The translations under genes were made by a program, and so were the position numbers. A stretch of 64,000 nucleotides of DNA from Monomorium pharaonis (Eukaryota; Arthropoda; Insecta; Hymenoptera; Formicidae): assembly GCF_013373865.1 (NCBI RefSeq), contig NC_050468.1, forward strand, positions 7,936,510 through 8,000,509, given 5' to 3'. The notes below the pieces were generated by a model, which saw nothing but the letters and a program-made list of their open reading frames with translations, ran no database searches and was not told the origin of the DNA. This document shows positions 25,298 to 37,281 of the stretch, one piece after another (the stretch's first letter is position 1; every line of letters begins with the position of its first letter).

Positions 25298-28200
25298 TAA
25301 TGTTTCCGTATATTATCATTAAAGAATTTTCCAATTCTAATCTAAATAATACATATTTAATTTTAAAAAAATCTAAATGAAAATATAACACTAGAAAAAC
25401 GTATACATAAATTTATTAACATTTATAAATTTATGTATATATTTTAAAGAGAAAGAAAGAGAGAGATTGAAACAAAACACATAATTACAATTTTTATTAT
25501 ATGTTTTATTATATATATTATATATTATATATTATATATTATATATACATGTTGAATCTATCGCACATTAGATTTATAGAATTCATCTATTATTATTATT
25601 ATTATTATTATTGCACTATTATATTTTATAAAGCAAATATTTTGTCATCGTAATTTAGAAAATTTTAATTGTCAATTAAAACATATCTTAACTATAGTTA
25701 TTTTCACTTCCGTCATACTGCAAATGTAATCTTAACTCTTTACTGCCATAAATGTTATTTTTAGCTGAACATTGTAAATCGATTTTTCGGTTATGGGATT
25801 TAATTACAAGCATTAAATCGTTATATGGTACGGTTGTGACTGTTGTACGCGTGCACGCAATACCGATCCGTATCAATGCATCTCCGGCACCTCACCTGTA
25901 TACCAACGTTGTTATTACTCTTGCACCATTATCTTTATCAAAACAGTCAATCTTCATTAAAATCTTGTACAATGTTACGCGAAACACTAATGAGGGCCAG
26001 CTAGATCTCGCAATCCAGTTCATCGACTATCCTTCGGTGTAAAGCTACTCTCGTGGATAAACAATTCTACGTGTATTTGCGTATGATAGTTAGATCATTT
26101 AGAAAGCAACGGAGAATAGAGGCAGAACTCACGTACACGAGGGAAAGAATAAAGGAAGAATAGAGTATACGACAGCACCAGAAAAGCGGATCTATAAAGG
26201 CGGAGATATTGCTGCTCGGTATTGCTGAGTGCAAACGCATGCTGTTACTGATAAGGCGTCGTCTCGCACTCATCACATTAGCAACCGCGGTATGCCTGAT
26301 AATCCATAAAATGCGTAATGATTTATTATTACACTGCTCGACGACGGAAGGCATGCAGATATAACATCTACCTTCGCGACTTTGAAAGTAAATTAGCGCG
26401 ATAATGGTTGCTCGTACTTGTTTTGTCATAGAAATAAATGAATCATGTATATGCTTGCGTGGAAGTAAACACGTTACAGTTGAGAAAATGTAAGCTCCCT
26501 CAACGTTTTATGATCCCCTACATTCGGACAATTACATTGTCTGAGAAGTGATAATGCTTATGTAAAAGAAATAATAGCAAATTAAAATTTGAAAACAAAG
26601 AGCTGTTGAACGGAGAAAGTAGTATTGTCTGTGCTCAATACAAACGTATACATAATTCTCATTTCTAATAAAGATACTTAAATCGAGCGAAGAAAACATT
26701 GCCTGAACATTTTACATAATATTACCAAAGAGAAAAATCTAAGAGCGACCACAACTTTGACTTAGCTGTGACATTATTTCGGAGTGTTTCTTAAATAATT
26801 AATTCTAATAATTCTAATCTATTCTAGCCTATTCGTTTTAAGGCGACGAATCTATGAAATATAATCTATATAATAATTTATTATAGTAATTAGATACATG
26901 TACATGCACTTAGAAAATATAATATATATTTATAATATAATAAATAATACATTAACTGTATTTTTGATAAAGTAATTATTGTATCATAGATTCGTGACTT
27001 TAATAAAAAATTTTTTTTTTCATCACTCACCGACCGACGCGCAACAACGGAGTTATATGCTGCAACGTTGCTACGATGATTCTGTAACAAATAAATATAA
27101 AATTTAAATTAAAGCAGGATAAAAAATAATTTGAAATTCGAAAAATAATTACTAAACGCGCATGTAAAATTTTCTCAAAAATAATTATGCAAATTTTGAA
27201 AAGACTATAATAAAAAAAGATTTTTATTTATTAAATTTTTAAAGCTTAAATTTAATGAATACATGTTCTTTTTCATATGGTTACGCGTATTCAAATAGTA
27301 TTATGCACACTTGCGGGCGAAAAGAATCACTTTTACACATGTAAAACAAAAACGAGATTTAAAGACTAAAACTATATACAATATAGTTTACATATACATA
27401 AATTATATACATATATATATGTACATACATATATACAAATTATACTAACCGCAAGGTTGCTCCGTTGGCGCCGGATGCCTCTGCCAGACCACCTCTCAAA
27501 CAGCTTTAATCCATTGGGTTGTTACATGACACTCGCGAAAACGCGATCGCAGTAACAATGATATTCTTACGTCACTCCCGAAGTTGAACCGCACATTATA
27601 ACGTCTGACTTTAAAATTACCCGCAATAATTGTAATAGTAATACATTTAAGAAAAGATAACTAGTCCAATGATTCGATTAAATCAAAATCCTTTCATCGG
27701 ATGGTTCGACTGTTAGTATTTGATAAAGAAAAGAACTATTTTCATCGTACAAGGCGACATAAATGAGATCTACGACATCAACATCCATGAAAGAAAGCTA
27801 AATGATTTACCAAACGTCAAAGACTCCGGATTCAGGAGGAAATCAATATACCAAATTTTTCAGACTGCTCCAGATAGCTATCATTTTAACAACAAATCAG
27901 GGATAAGATCATTTTTAATCTTTACGTAATGTAAATATGCATGCAATTATCAGAAAATACAGAGACACGTGATAATATGTTCTCGTATTATCAAAAGTCT
28001 TTTTATAGAGGAAACGTAGATTAATATAATTATATTTTTATTACAAATAAATATTAAAAATTATTTGAAATATTAAAAAAATAAAAAATAAACTACATGC
28101 ATTTTATTGTAACTCATTATATGTACGAGTATAAATAATTCTCGAATATCAATTGTTCAAGTCAAATCAATATAAAAGATAGATTCTTAAAAACATTATT

Positions 28201-29640
28201 TAAATTATTTAATAATATTTATTAATTTTTTATTAAATTTATTATTAAATTTAAAAAAGTATTTATAAAAAATTATCTCAATATTACATATGACATTAGA
28301 TTAAGTTATCAAAGTTGAAGTATGAATTTGTCTGGAATTTTTTTAAGTACTTGCACATTTTAAATGACATTCATTATGATTATTAAACAAAGAAATATAC
28401 ATCATACATTTTATCAAATTGTTCAAAGTGTATAAAGTAAATTTTTATCAAAAATAAAATATCAATATTTATGCGTATTTTAATAAGAAATGACTAAATT
28501 TATTTCAAAAAAACTAATTTTGAAATGTAAAATGGCAAAATCCTAATACCTATAGTAATAATTAAGAAATCTGAGAGAGCAAAGTAATTAAAGATTAAAA
28601 AATAAAATTGAAATATATACATAAAACAGAACCATATTTAAAGCAGAAATAAGAACAACTTAATTTAAAATTGAAAACTAATTAATATTTATGAACTTGT
28701 TGATTATATTTATCTATACACATTATATTTAAAAAAAAATATATATATACAATGGCAGTCCACAAATAGAGTTCGGAGAGAGATGTGATGCAAGCAAGAC
28801 AAGCGGGAAGGTTTACTACTGTCAGGTAAAACATATCAGGTATAACACGATCGCTTTGTTCAGACCATATTACTTTGAAATATTTTACTTCACAAAAAAG
28901 ATAGTTTATCCTTTTTGCTTTAATAAACAGAATTATTAGAAATCTATTTAATCTATTAAAAATTATAGAATTATTAAAACTAGGAAAAAATAAAGCCAAA
29001 ATTTTCAGTAATTAACTTGACACACATAAATGTTATTACATTTATATAAGTAAGTCGATTTTACGTCTTTATTGTAAAGAATAGTCGCCTCTATTTTTGA
29101 TAATTGCCTTTTAGATTTTTTTTTTCAAATCTCAATTTTATTTTTAACAAAAATACAAAAAATTATTTTCTAATTAGCGTTTCAAATGCTTAATTTTAAA
29201 TTAACAAGAAAATTTGTATAAAAACAATTGAAAAATTTAGTAAATCTAATTTGTCTTTCGTCAATTATACTTTTTATTTTTTGTAATTAAAATTATTTAG
29301 ATTAGATCTATCTTCATTTTTTATTATTTTAAATCTATTTTAGATTTAAACCAAGGATTTATTCTAAAAGTCAAACTAGTTTCTTCTTGTTGAAGAAAAG
29401 AGAAATAAAACGTTGCTGAATTACGTGTCGTAAGCTCGAGGTATAAAAAGTGAAATTCTTTCGACGTCATTAATATTAAGATATCTCGAACTTTTCTATG
29501 TTTCGACGACGTTGCGATTAATTTCTTCTCGGAAACCGTATCAAGACCTATTGTTTTCAATCGGTTTTACCGAGCGATAGATTTACCACCAGTATTTCTT
29601 TGAAATTTTACTCGGTATACCGTTTGATTTCGAGTGTGAA
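25298..29640. other. AT-rich intergenic DNA
   Basis: Mostly AT-rich and low complexity, with simple repeats at 25.5-25.6 kb. On the minus strand a 51-bp segment (27081-27031) has a good acceptor (tttgttacag) and donor (gtgagt), with a possible upstream donor at 27449, but no start codon or conserved frame supports a coding gene. Confidence 0.5.
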
Positions 29641-29899
29641 AGTTTTTTTTTTCATCGCTGTAGAAATAAGAGTGAGTTGTGTGCCTCGGCGTCGCGACTG
29701 AAACTTTTTCTTTTTCTCAAAATGTCAATTCTCAAGTAGCCAATCTGCTTGCCTCTCCTATTTCTTTTACCCCTTCCTACTGTTTCCAACGCCAAGGTCG
29801 CCAAGCGACTCAGTTCTATCGCGATGACACGGACGGAAGGTCGTGTTCTTTACGCTCCGCGGTCGCGCGTCTTTCCGTTCGTCGAGAGCAAACGTCGCG

Positions 29900-32000
29900 A
29901 ACGAACGAGTGTCCGGGGTGCCGAGTCGAGGAACGAGCGGTCATCTCGGTCCTGTCTATTAAGAACTTTGTGCCATATTTGAGAGACGACTACGAGAAAC
30001 GTCGTATGTGAAACATATCGCGATCTATCGCGTTCAGCGTATCGTGTTTCGATTCGCGAAGTCCGTCGCTTGTCCGAACGCTCTTTGTTTCTTCAACATG
30101 ATAAAGAGGTTAAGGGAAATTTGCAAAGTGGTCGAATCTCACTCGCGTTTACGTCACGGCCGTTCTCTTTCCTCGAAAAATCCATCCTGCACCGAAATAG
30201 TCGGCGAACCGTGTTACTCTTCAAGTTTTCGATAAATACCTTGGTTCCGTTGGGAAGACGTGTTATTTATTGCGTGATTTCGCATTTTTCCAACCGTCGG
30301 AAGCGGGAATATCGCGAGCAACTGCCGAGCGTCTTGATATGTTGGTTATTCCGCGCAAGGCCAAGGTATGAAAAATGCAGCAACGTCGTGTGTGAAATAC
30401 ATGGAGTATCGAATATCGTGACATGCGTTGCGTTTCAGTTCGTAGCATCCGTCCATCACTTGTCCGAAAGTGATTTCGATACAAAAGTTAATCGAGATCT
30501 TATTAAAAGCACTGCTCGCGAACCGCACTGGCGCTTACGTCGCGATTTTCTCGAAAAGTGCACTCGCCCTGAAAGTGGACTCGTCCCGAGGTGGCCAGCG
30601 AGCCGTTTTCGCTAGAAAAGTAGACTCGCCCCGAAGTGGGCAGTAAGCCGTTTTCTCTCGAAAAGTGCACTCGCCCCGAGCTGGCCAGCGAGTCGTTTTC
30701 GCTCAAAAAGTATGAAAAATACGGTAACGTCACGTGTGAATGACGTGAAATATCGAGTGTCGTGAAATGCGTTGCGTTTAAAACACGTCGTGTTTCAGTT
30801 CGTAGCATCCGTCCGTCGCTTGTCCGAAAGTGATTTCGACACAAAAGTTAATCGCGTTTACGCTCGCGATCAATCTCTTTTCTCGAAAAGTGGACTCGTC
30901 CCGAGGTGATCAACGAGCTGTTTTCATTCGAAGAGTATGTTCGAAAGTGACGAAAGTGATTTCGATACAAAGGTTAATCGAGATCTTATTAAAAGCACTG
31001 CTCGCAAACCGCACTCGCGTTTACGTCGCGATCAGTTTCTTTTCTCGAAAAGTGGACTCGTCCCGAACTGGTCAGCGAGCCGTTTTCTCTCGAAAAGTAT
31101 GAAAAATGCAGCAACGTCGCATGTAAAATACGTAGAATATCGAGTACCGTGAAGTACGTTGCGTTTGACACAGACGAATTATGCCGGGTGCATAAAGTCG
31201 TATTGTTTACTTCGCGATTGCACATTTTTCGTCTTGGTGTTGTCGGTTAGTCCGCGCGAGGGGTACGACTGAAGCAACGTCGGTGTCATCGTGTGTGAAA
31301 TACACCGAATATCGCGAGCAGCGTGAAGTGCGTCGCGTTTCAGTTCGCATTGTCCGTCGCTTGACCAAAGGTGGCTTCGCGTTCCTTCGCGTCGCGTTCT
31401 TCGCTACGAGGCTTAATCGAGATCTCAAATGCGGTGTACGAACGCTTATTCGTGTTTACATCACAACCAATCTCTTTTCTTGAGATGTGCAGCCGCACCG
31501 AGACAATCGGCGAATCGGTTTTCCCTTTCTCAATCTTCAACAGATACCTCGACAAACAGTCCCGTCGGAGAGACACGATGTCGCGGGTGCGAAGTCGTAT
31601 CATTTATTTCGCGATCGCTTTTCGGTCGTTCGGAAGCGAATATCGCAAACGACAGCGATTACCTCGGTGTATTGATTACTTTGCGCAAAGTGTGAAAAAT
31701 GAAGTAACGTCACATGTGAAATACGTGGAATATTGTGTATTGTGAAGTGCATCGCATTCGACACACACCGTGTTTTCAGTTCGCAGCGTCCGTCGCTTGT
31801 CCAAAGGTGGTTTCGCGACCTTCTCGATGCAAAGGTTAATCGAGATCTCAAAAGCACTACTCGCGAATATCACTCGCATTTACGTCGTAATTAGTCTCTT
31901 TTGTTTAAAAAAGTGCACTCGCAGGTGGCCAGCGAGCCCTTTCCGTTATTTCCTTCGTAAAGTACGTCACCTGTCGCAAAGATGCCGTCTTTGGAATTGA
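29900..32000 (+). repeat. Degenerate GC-rich repeat array, units ~340-430 bp
   Basis: At least five diverged units recur. Landmarks are TATGAAAAATGCAGCAACGT (30367, 30711, 31098, also near 31272 and 31692), TTTCAGTTCGTAGCATCCGT (about 30433, 30793, and diverged at 31338 and 31776), and AGGTTAATCGAGATCT (30488, 30972, 31410, 31832). Units are 344, 387 and about 420 bp. CpG density is high. Frames of 60-180 codons across it are by-products of the repeat and are not conserved in position between units. Confidence 0.8.
30580..30710 (+). repeat. 45-bp subrepeats within the GC-rich array
   Basis: Three near-identical 45-bp steps contain CAGCGAGCCGTTTTCGCTAG, AAAAGTAGACTCGCCCCGAA and variants. Because 45 is a multiple of three, the minus strand keeps an open frame with a 15-residue repeat (RENGSLATSGRVHFS-like), which also appears once more near 31050. 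Confidence 0.85.
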
Positions 32001-32350
32001 ATGCGCGAGATTGACATTCCGCGATTTCACATCTTTTTTATTTTATGTTTTCAAATGGACATCACGTGCGAACGAGTCTCGAGAGTAAATTGAATCAGAC
32101 AGCTGATGGCGATCGCTCTGCCTATTTTTTGATTCGCGCGATTGTCTAGTGTGAGTACAAAATTCAGAAATGATATCGCGATAATCTAACTTGATTGTGT
32201 GGTCGTTTACGATATAAGTACGTCGTGCGAGTGGATACAGTGGATACATCTAGTGTGGATACAACCAAGGGGACATGTTGCAGCAGAAGGAAGGAAAGGA
32301 ATACCCGGAGGCCTTGCAGAGAGGAACAAGACAGTAGCGATACATCGGCC

Positions 32351-32352
32351 GG
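32351..32352 (+). other. Strong splice-donor-like site after the repeat array
   Basis: CGGCCG|GTGAGTTAC at the right edge of the GC-rich block is a near-consensus donor. It is preceded by GTGGATACAGTGGATACATC, a short direct repeat. The block 29.6-32.35 kb could be the first exon of a noncoding or untranslated transcript on the plus strand. No acceptor or coding exon was identified downstream. Confidence 0.22.
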
Positions 32353-33250
32353 TGAGTTACTTGTTGCTTTACGTTTATTATTTATCATTTAAGTTTCAAT
32401 GACAATAATTCGATTAAATGTAGCTAAAAGGTGCTTATTACGTGAGAAAATCTGGAATTTTCAGAGAAACAATTTTTTATCCTTAAAAATTCTATAGAAT
32501 TTTCATGGAATTTTATTGATATTTAGGAAATTTTACTTTTACATTCTGTTCCTTTTACCTGACAAAAATTGTTCCTTCAATCATTTTTTTCTTGCTAATG
32601 CAAAACTAATTAGCGAGAAATACTCGTATTCATACATTTACATTCTCTCGATACTCGCAAATTTATTTTAAAAAATTTATTATTCTAAAAATTAGTGATG
32701 TTAGCAGATAATATATCGTTTTAAATTAACATCATGCGATTATCTTTATAAATCTATACTTTCTATGAGTTGGATCTGTGTATTACACAGATTCTTTTAT
32801 GTACAGTAACCATAAATCTTTTATTGTAAAGGACTTTATTGTACAGATAGCTATTATTTAGATAGATTTATTTTTTTTAATCTAATTTTGTATTTTATTT
32901 TGTATTAGGAAAAAGTCTTTTCTTTAGCATTTTAATATCTAATTAGTGAATTTTTACGGAAACAGCCGTAAATTTGTCCAAAATATAATTTTATGAAATG
33001 TAACTTTGTCTTTGTCTAATTATATCTTTAAATTTTTTTTAATTAAAAAATTTTAAATTAGTTTCTTTTTTATTATTATTTAGAATCTTTTCTAGTTTTT
33101 GCCAAGGTTTGAGGCGAATCAATTTCAAATTTTTAGAAATTTATGCAAAAAAATTCGGTAATGTGCATATTTCTGACACACTTATCACAAATCAATTTAG
33201 AAACATGTAGAAATATTCCTACAATTTTTTGGTTTTTTATGTTTTCCTAG

Positions 33251-33271
33251 CAAATACGGTCACCGTATTTG
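33251..33271. repeat. Perfect 21-bp palindrome
   Basis: CAAATACGGT-C-ACCGTATTTG, inverted with a one-base centre, in otherwise AT-rich DNA. It may be a protein-binding site or a MITE remnant. Confidence 0.8.
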
Positions 33272-33362
33272 TAAGATTACTAACTCATTAATTATTTTAC
33301 TATCACACTTTGTTTATATGAGCGTTGTATGTGATGTAATATGTGATAGTATTATAAACATT

Positions 33363-33393
<31 letters not shown>

Positions 33394-33394
33394 T

Positions 33395-33526
33395 GTAAAG
33401 CTGGCGCATTATTTTGTAAAAATTTATTAATTATTGAAAATTTTTGCTTTATTTTTAATAATTTTTAATAATTTTATAATTCCTGTCAGATTAAACAAAT
33501 ATTTCTGGTCATTAAAGCAAAAAATG
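33395..33526 (+). mobile_element. Left half of an older hairpin MITE split by element A
   Basis: This segment is an inverted match of 36284-36460 outside the target duplication. CTGGTCATTAAAGCAAAAAATG pairs with the inverted TTTTTGCTTTAATGATCAG, CTGTCAGATT with AATCTGTCAG, and beyond that AATTTATTAATTATTGAAAA with a diverged partner. Removing element A and one duplication restores a continuous palindromic element of about 0.3 kb. A (GT)n run at about 33363-33392 adjoins its outer end. Confidence 0.6.
33518..33526. repeat. Left target-site duplication of element A
   Basis: CAAAAAATG directly abuts the left end ACGTGTG. It is identical to 36275-36283. Confidence 0.85.
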
Positions 33527-33956
33527 ACGTGTGTGAAGTTAGCATCTCAAAGTTAAGCATCTCATAAAAATACTGCAGAATTACTTGCATCCAGCATAGT
33601 TCTTGATAGGTTTCAACAATAGTTCCGTTGAATTACCTATTTTAATTAAATTTTTATAAACGAGATGCTAACTTCCAAAATCACATAATAGCAGCATCTC
33701 ACCGTATTTCGAATATACGACCACAGAGAAGACTGAAATCTATAGAGTTCTATCGTTTAGAGACGTCTTGTCAATAGTTCTGATGATTAAATTAATTAAA
33801 AATTTTTTTGTTACAAAACATACGTATATATACATATACGTCTGCGCACGTGGATTTGGTGTAACTGGCATCTCAGATAGACAAAATTAATTAATTTAAA
33901 AAATTTAAAAAGTATTTTTCAACAACTATCTTAATGGAAAACTTGTATTTATAGGT

Positions 33957-35400
33957 CTAGACATGAGATGATGGACGAATATCGACAAATCTATTTCTTT
34001 TAACGCGGTTCTCATATAGTTCCGGACGCCTACAATAATGTTCTAAAAAGTTTCGGTGATATAATTAATTAAAACATTTTTTAAACAATTATTTTGCCCG
34101 AAAAACTTGAATTTTGAGGGCTAGACGTGAGATGCTGATCGAATATCGACAGTTCTATTTATTTTAACGTAGTTCTCATATAGTTCCGGACGCGTACAAT
34201 AATTTTCTAAAAAGTTCCGGTGATATAATTAATTAAAACATTTTTTAAACAATTATTTTGCCCGGAAAACTTGAATTTTGATGGCTAGACGTGAGATGCT
34301 GGTCGAATATCAACAGTTCTATTTTATTTAACGCAGTTCCCATATAGATACGGACGCGTACAATAATTTTCTAAAGAGTTCCTGTGATATAATTAATTAA
34401 AACATTTTTTAAACAATTATTTTACCCGAAAAATTGAATTTTGATAGCTAGACGTGAGATGCTGGTCGAATATCGACAGTTCTATTCCTTTTAACGCAGT
34501 TCTCATATAGTTCCGGACGCCTACAATAATGTTCTAAAAAGTTTCGGTGATATAATTAATTAAAACATTTTTTAAACAATTATTTTGCCCGAAAAACTTG
34601 AATTTTGAGGGCTAGACGTGAGATGCTGATCGAATATCGACAGTTCTATTTCTTTTAATGCAGTTTCCATATAGATACGGACGCGTACAATAATTTTCTA
34701 AAGAGTTTCTGTGATATAATTAATTAAAACATTTTTTAAACAATTATTTTGCCTGGAAAACTTGAATTTTGATGGCTAGACGTGAGATGCTGGTCGAATA
34801 TCGACAGTTCTATTTCTTTTAACGCAGTTCCCATATAGATATGGACGCGTACAATAATTTTCTAAAGAGTTCTGGTGATATAAATAATTAAAACATTTTT
34901 TAAACAATTATTTTGCCCGAAAAACTTGAATTTTGAGGACTAGACGTGAGATGCTGGTCGAATATCGACAGTTCTATTCTTTTTAACGCAGTTTCCATAT
35001 AGATACGGACGCGTACAATAATTTTCTAAAAAGTTCCGGTGATATAATTAATTAAAACATTTTTTAAACAATTATTTTGCCCGAAAAATTTGAATTTTGA
35101 GGGCTAGACGTGAGATGCTGGTCGAATATCGACAGTTCTATTTTTTTTAACGCAGTTCTCATATAGTTCTGGACGCATACAATGTTCTAAAAAGTTTCGG
35201 TGATATAATTAATTAAAACATTTTTTAAACAATTATTTTGCCCGAAAAACTTGAATTTTGAGGGCTAGACGTGAGATGCTGGTCGAATATCGACAGTTCT
35301 ATTACTTTTAATGCAGTTTTCATATAGATACGGACGCGTACATTAATTTTCTAAAGAGTTCCGGTGATATAAATAATTAAAACATTTTTTAAACATTTAT
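33957..35400 (+). repeat. Nine tandem 164-bp units in left arm of element A
   Basis: Units begin with CTAGACRTGAGATG at 33957, 34121, 34285, 34448, 34612, 34776, 34940, 35104 and 35265; the spacing is 164 bp except for single units of 163 and 161. Each carries a TCGAATATCGACAGTTCTAT block, a TATAGTTCCGGACG-type block, and an AT-rich TAATTAATTAAAACATTTTT block. Variants such as tagttccgg/tagatacgg alternate between units, suggesting duplication of two- or three-unit blocks. The right arm has only about one inverted unit (about 35674-35870), so the expansion happened in one arm. Confidence 0.93.
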
Positions 35401-35426
35401 TTTGCCCACAAAATTCAAATTTGTCG

Positions 35427-35673
35427 GGTGAGACCGGGAGAGACGGGGAGAGACCGGGAGAGACGGGGAGAGACCGGGAGAGACGGGGGAGACGGGGAGA
35501 GACCGGGAGAGACGGAAAGAGACCGGGAGAGACCGGGAGAGACGGGGAAAGACCGGGAGAGATGGGGAGAGAACAGGAGAGACCGGGAAAGAGGAGGAGA
35601 GATGGGGAGAGACCGGGAGAGACGGGGAGAGATCGGGAGTGACGGGGAGAGACGGTGAGAGACCAGGAAAGAC
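35427..35673 (+). repeat. Decamer minisatellite GGGAGAGACS at the centre of element A
   Basis: About 24 copies of a 10-bp purine-rich unit, GGGAGAGACC alternating with GGGAGAGACG. A few variants occur (AAAGAC, GATGGG, a 9-bp unit). It sits exactly between the left-arm array and the inverted right arm. Frames through it encode Arg/Gly/Glu or Ser/Pro/Leu repeats, which are products of the repeat and not genes. Confidence 0.95.
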
Positions 35674-36274
35674 AGCATCTCACGTCTAGCCCTCAAAATT
35701 CAAATTTTTGGGGCAAAATAATTGTTTAAAGAATGTTTTAATTATTTATATCACCGGAACTCTTTAGAAAATTATTGTACGCGTTCGGAACCATATGAGA
35801 ACCGCGTTAAAAGAAATAGATTTGTCGATATTCGACCAGCATCTCATGTCTACACTTATAAATACAAGTTTTCCATCAAGATAGTTGTTGAAAAATACTT
35901 TCTAAATTTGGTAAATTAATTAATTTTGTCTATCTGAGATGCCAGTTACACCAAATCCACGTGCGCAGACGTATACGCATATATACGTATGTTTTCTAAC
36001 AAAAAAATTTTTTTAATTAATTTAATCATCAGAACTATTGACAGGACGTTTTTAAACAATAGAACTCTATAGATTTAGTCTTCTCTGTGGTCGTATATTC
36101 GAAATACGGTGAGATGCTATTATGTGATTTTGGAAGTTAGTATCTTATTTATAAAAATTTAATTAAAATACGTAATTCAACGGAACTATTGTTAAAACCT
36201 ATCAAGAACTGTAGAACTATGCCGGATGCAAGTAATTCTACAGTATTTTTATGAGATGCTAACTTCACACACGT

Positions 36275-36283
36275 CAAAAAATG
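36275..36283. repeat. Right target-site duplication of element A
   Basis: CAAAAAATG directly follows the right end CACACGT. It is a perfect copy of the left duplication. Confidence 0.85.
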
Positions 36284-36460
36284 TCTAAGGACAAAGTGAG
36301 ACGCCGCGCCGGGTTCACAGCGTCAATTTATCCTGGACATGTTTTTGCTTTAATGATCAGATATATTTTTTTAATCTGTCAGAAACTATTATATACTGTA
36401 GAACTATTACAAATAAAATCACAATTCTTAATAATTAATGAATTTCCATGAAATAATATG
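36284..36460 (-). mobile_element. Right half of the hairpin MITE split by element A
   Basis: It contains the former loop of the hairpin, a GC-rich stretch (gagacgccgcgccgggttcac at about 36300), then the arm matching 33395-33526 in reverse. The outer boundary is approximate because similarity fades near 36460. Confidence 0.55.
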
Positions 36461-37235
36461 CTTTGCATAAATTACAATCGTAGCCGATACCGAGTTTTTG
36501 TGATATTACTTCATGCTCGACCTATCGTAAATTCGATTAAGCTTAATGTTTGGAGATTAAACAGATTGTTACCAGTTGTAGATAACTTCAATCAATATGA
36601 TTGTTATATTTGTGAATTTTTTAAATTGTATGTTTCTATCTTTTTAATGGTTAAACCTTTTCAAAACCAATTTTACTAATTTATGCAATAGATATAATAT
36701 TTCTGATATTTTTCTATATTTATATTATATATATATATTGAATTAATTTAATAATAATTATTAAAACTTTTTATAAATACATATATACATATAAAGATAT
36801 TTCGTAGGCGTAAAATGTGCGAAAAAGCGAAGAAAAAAGAAAAATATTTACAAGAGTATTTAAGATAACGGTGAAAGCGAGTCACGCGCAGGAGGTGGTG
36901 TGCAAAAAATAATTTATATAATCATTAAATATATTAAGAAATAACATTAATGTATTATACATGCATATAACACAAAGAAACTTCGAACCATCCATAAAAC
37001 TTGATAAATTTTAATTAAAAAAATGTTTTAAGTAGATATTTAATTAATGTTAAATATTATATCAAATTTACTTTGATATAGAAGAAAAATTTGCATTTTT
37101 TAAATATTATAAATTTTTTTTATTTTGTAATCTTCAAGACTTAAATTTAGTAACTAAGGATTGTTTGCCAGATTACCACATTATATTTTATTATACAATA
37201 TATTATTATATTAATATATGTATTATATATATGTG

Positions 37236-37281
<46 letters not shown>

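Larger units (their letters stand above)
33527..36274. mobile_element. Foldback-type transposon A (2.75 kb) with 9-bp TSD
   Basis: The ends are exact inverted repeats beginning ACGTGTGTGAAGTTAGCATC. The arms match over at least 400 bp (33527-33956 against about 35870-36274, inverted), with indels such as an AGCATCTCA-containing duplication in the left arm. The flanks are a perfect 9-bp direct repeat CAAAAAATG at 33518-33526 and 36275-36283, the target duplication length of Mutator-like and Drosophila foldback elements. Inside are nine 164-bp tandem units, then a 10-bp minisatellite, then one and a part inverted 164-bp unit. There is no transposase frame, so it is non-autonomous. The arms are diverged by several per cent, so it is not brand new. 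Confidence 0.85.

Noticed and set aside
28808..28850. Similarity to microRNA miR-8 (ACTGTCAGGTAAA)
   Set aside because: There is no upstream complementary arm forming a hairpin and the seed region differs. A 13-base match is weak evidence.
33483..33526. Treating the outer inverted flanks as part of foldback element A
   Set aside because: The perfect 9-bp duplication places the boundary at ACGTGTG, and the flanks behave as a separate, older palindrome.
33957..35400. Possible CRISPR array (regular repeats)
   Set aside because: The 164-bp units are contiguous with no unique spacers, in a eukaryotic transposon arm.
35351..35683. Frames of 73-110 codons with Arg/Gly/Glu or Ser/Pro/Leu repeats
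   Set aside because: They are translations of the 10-bp minisatellite in several frames; the same is true at 51769-52008.
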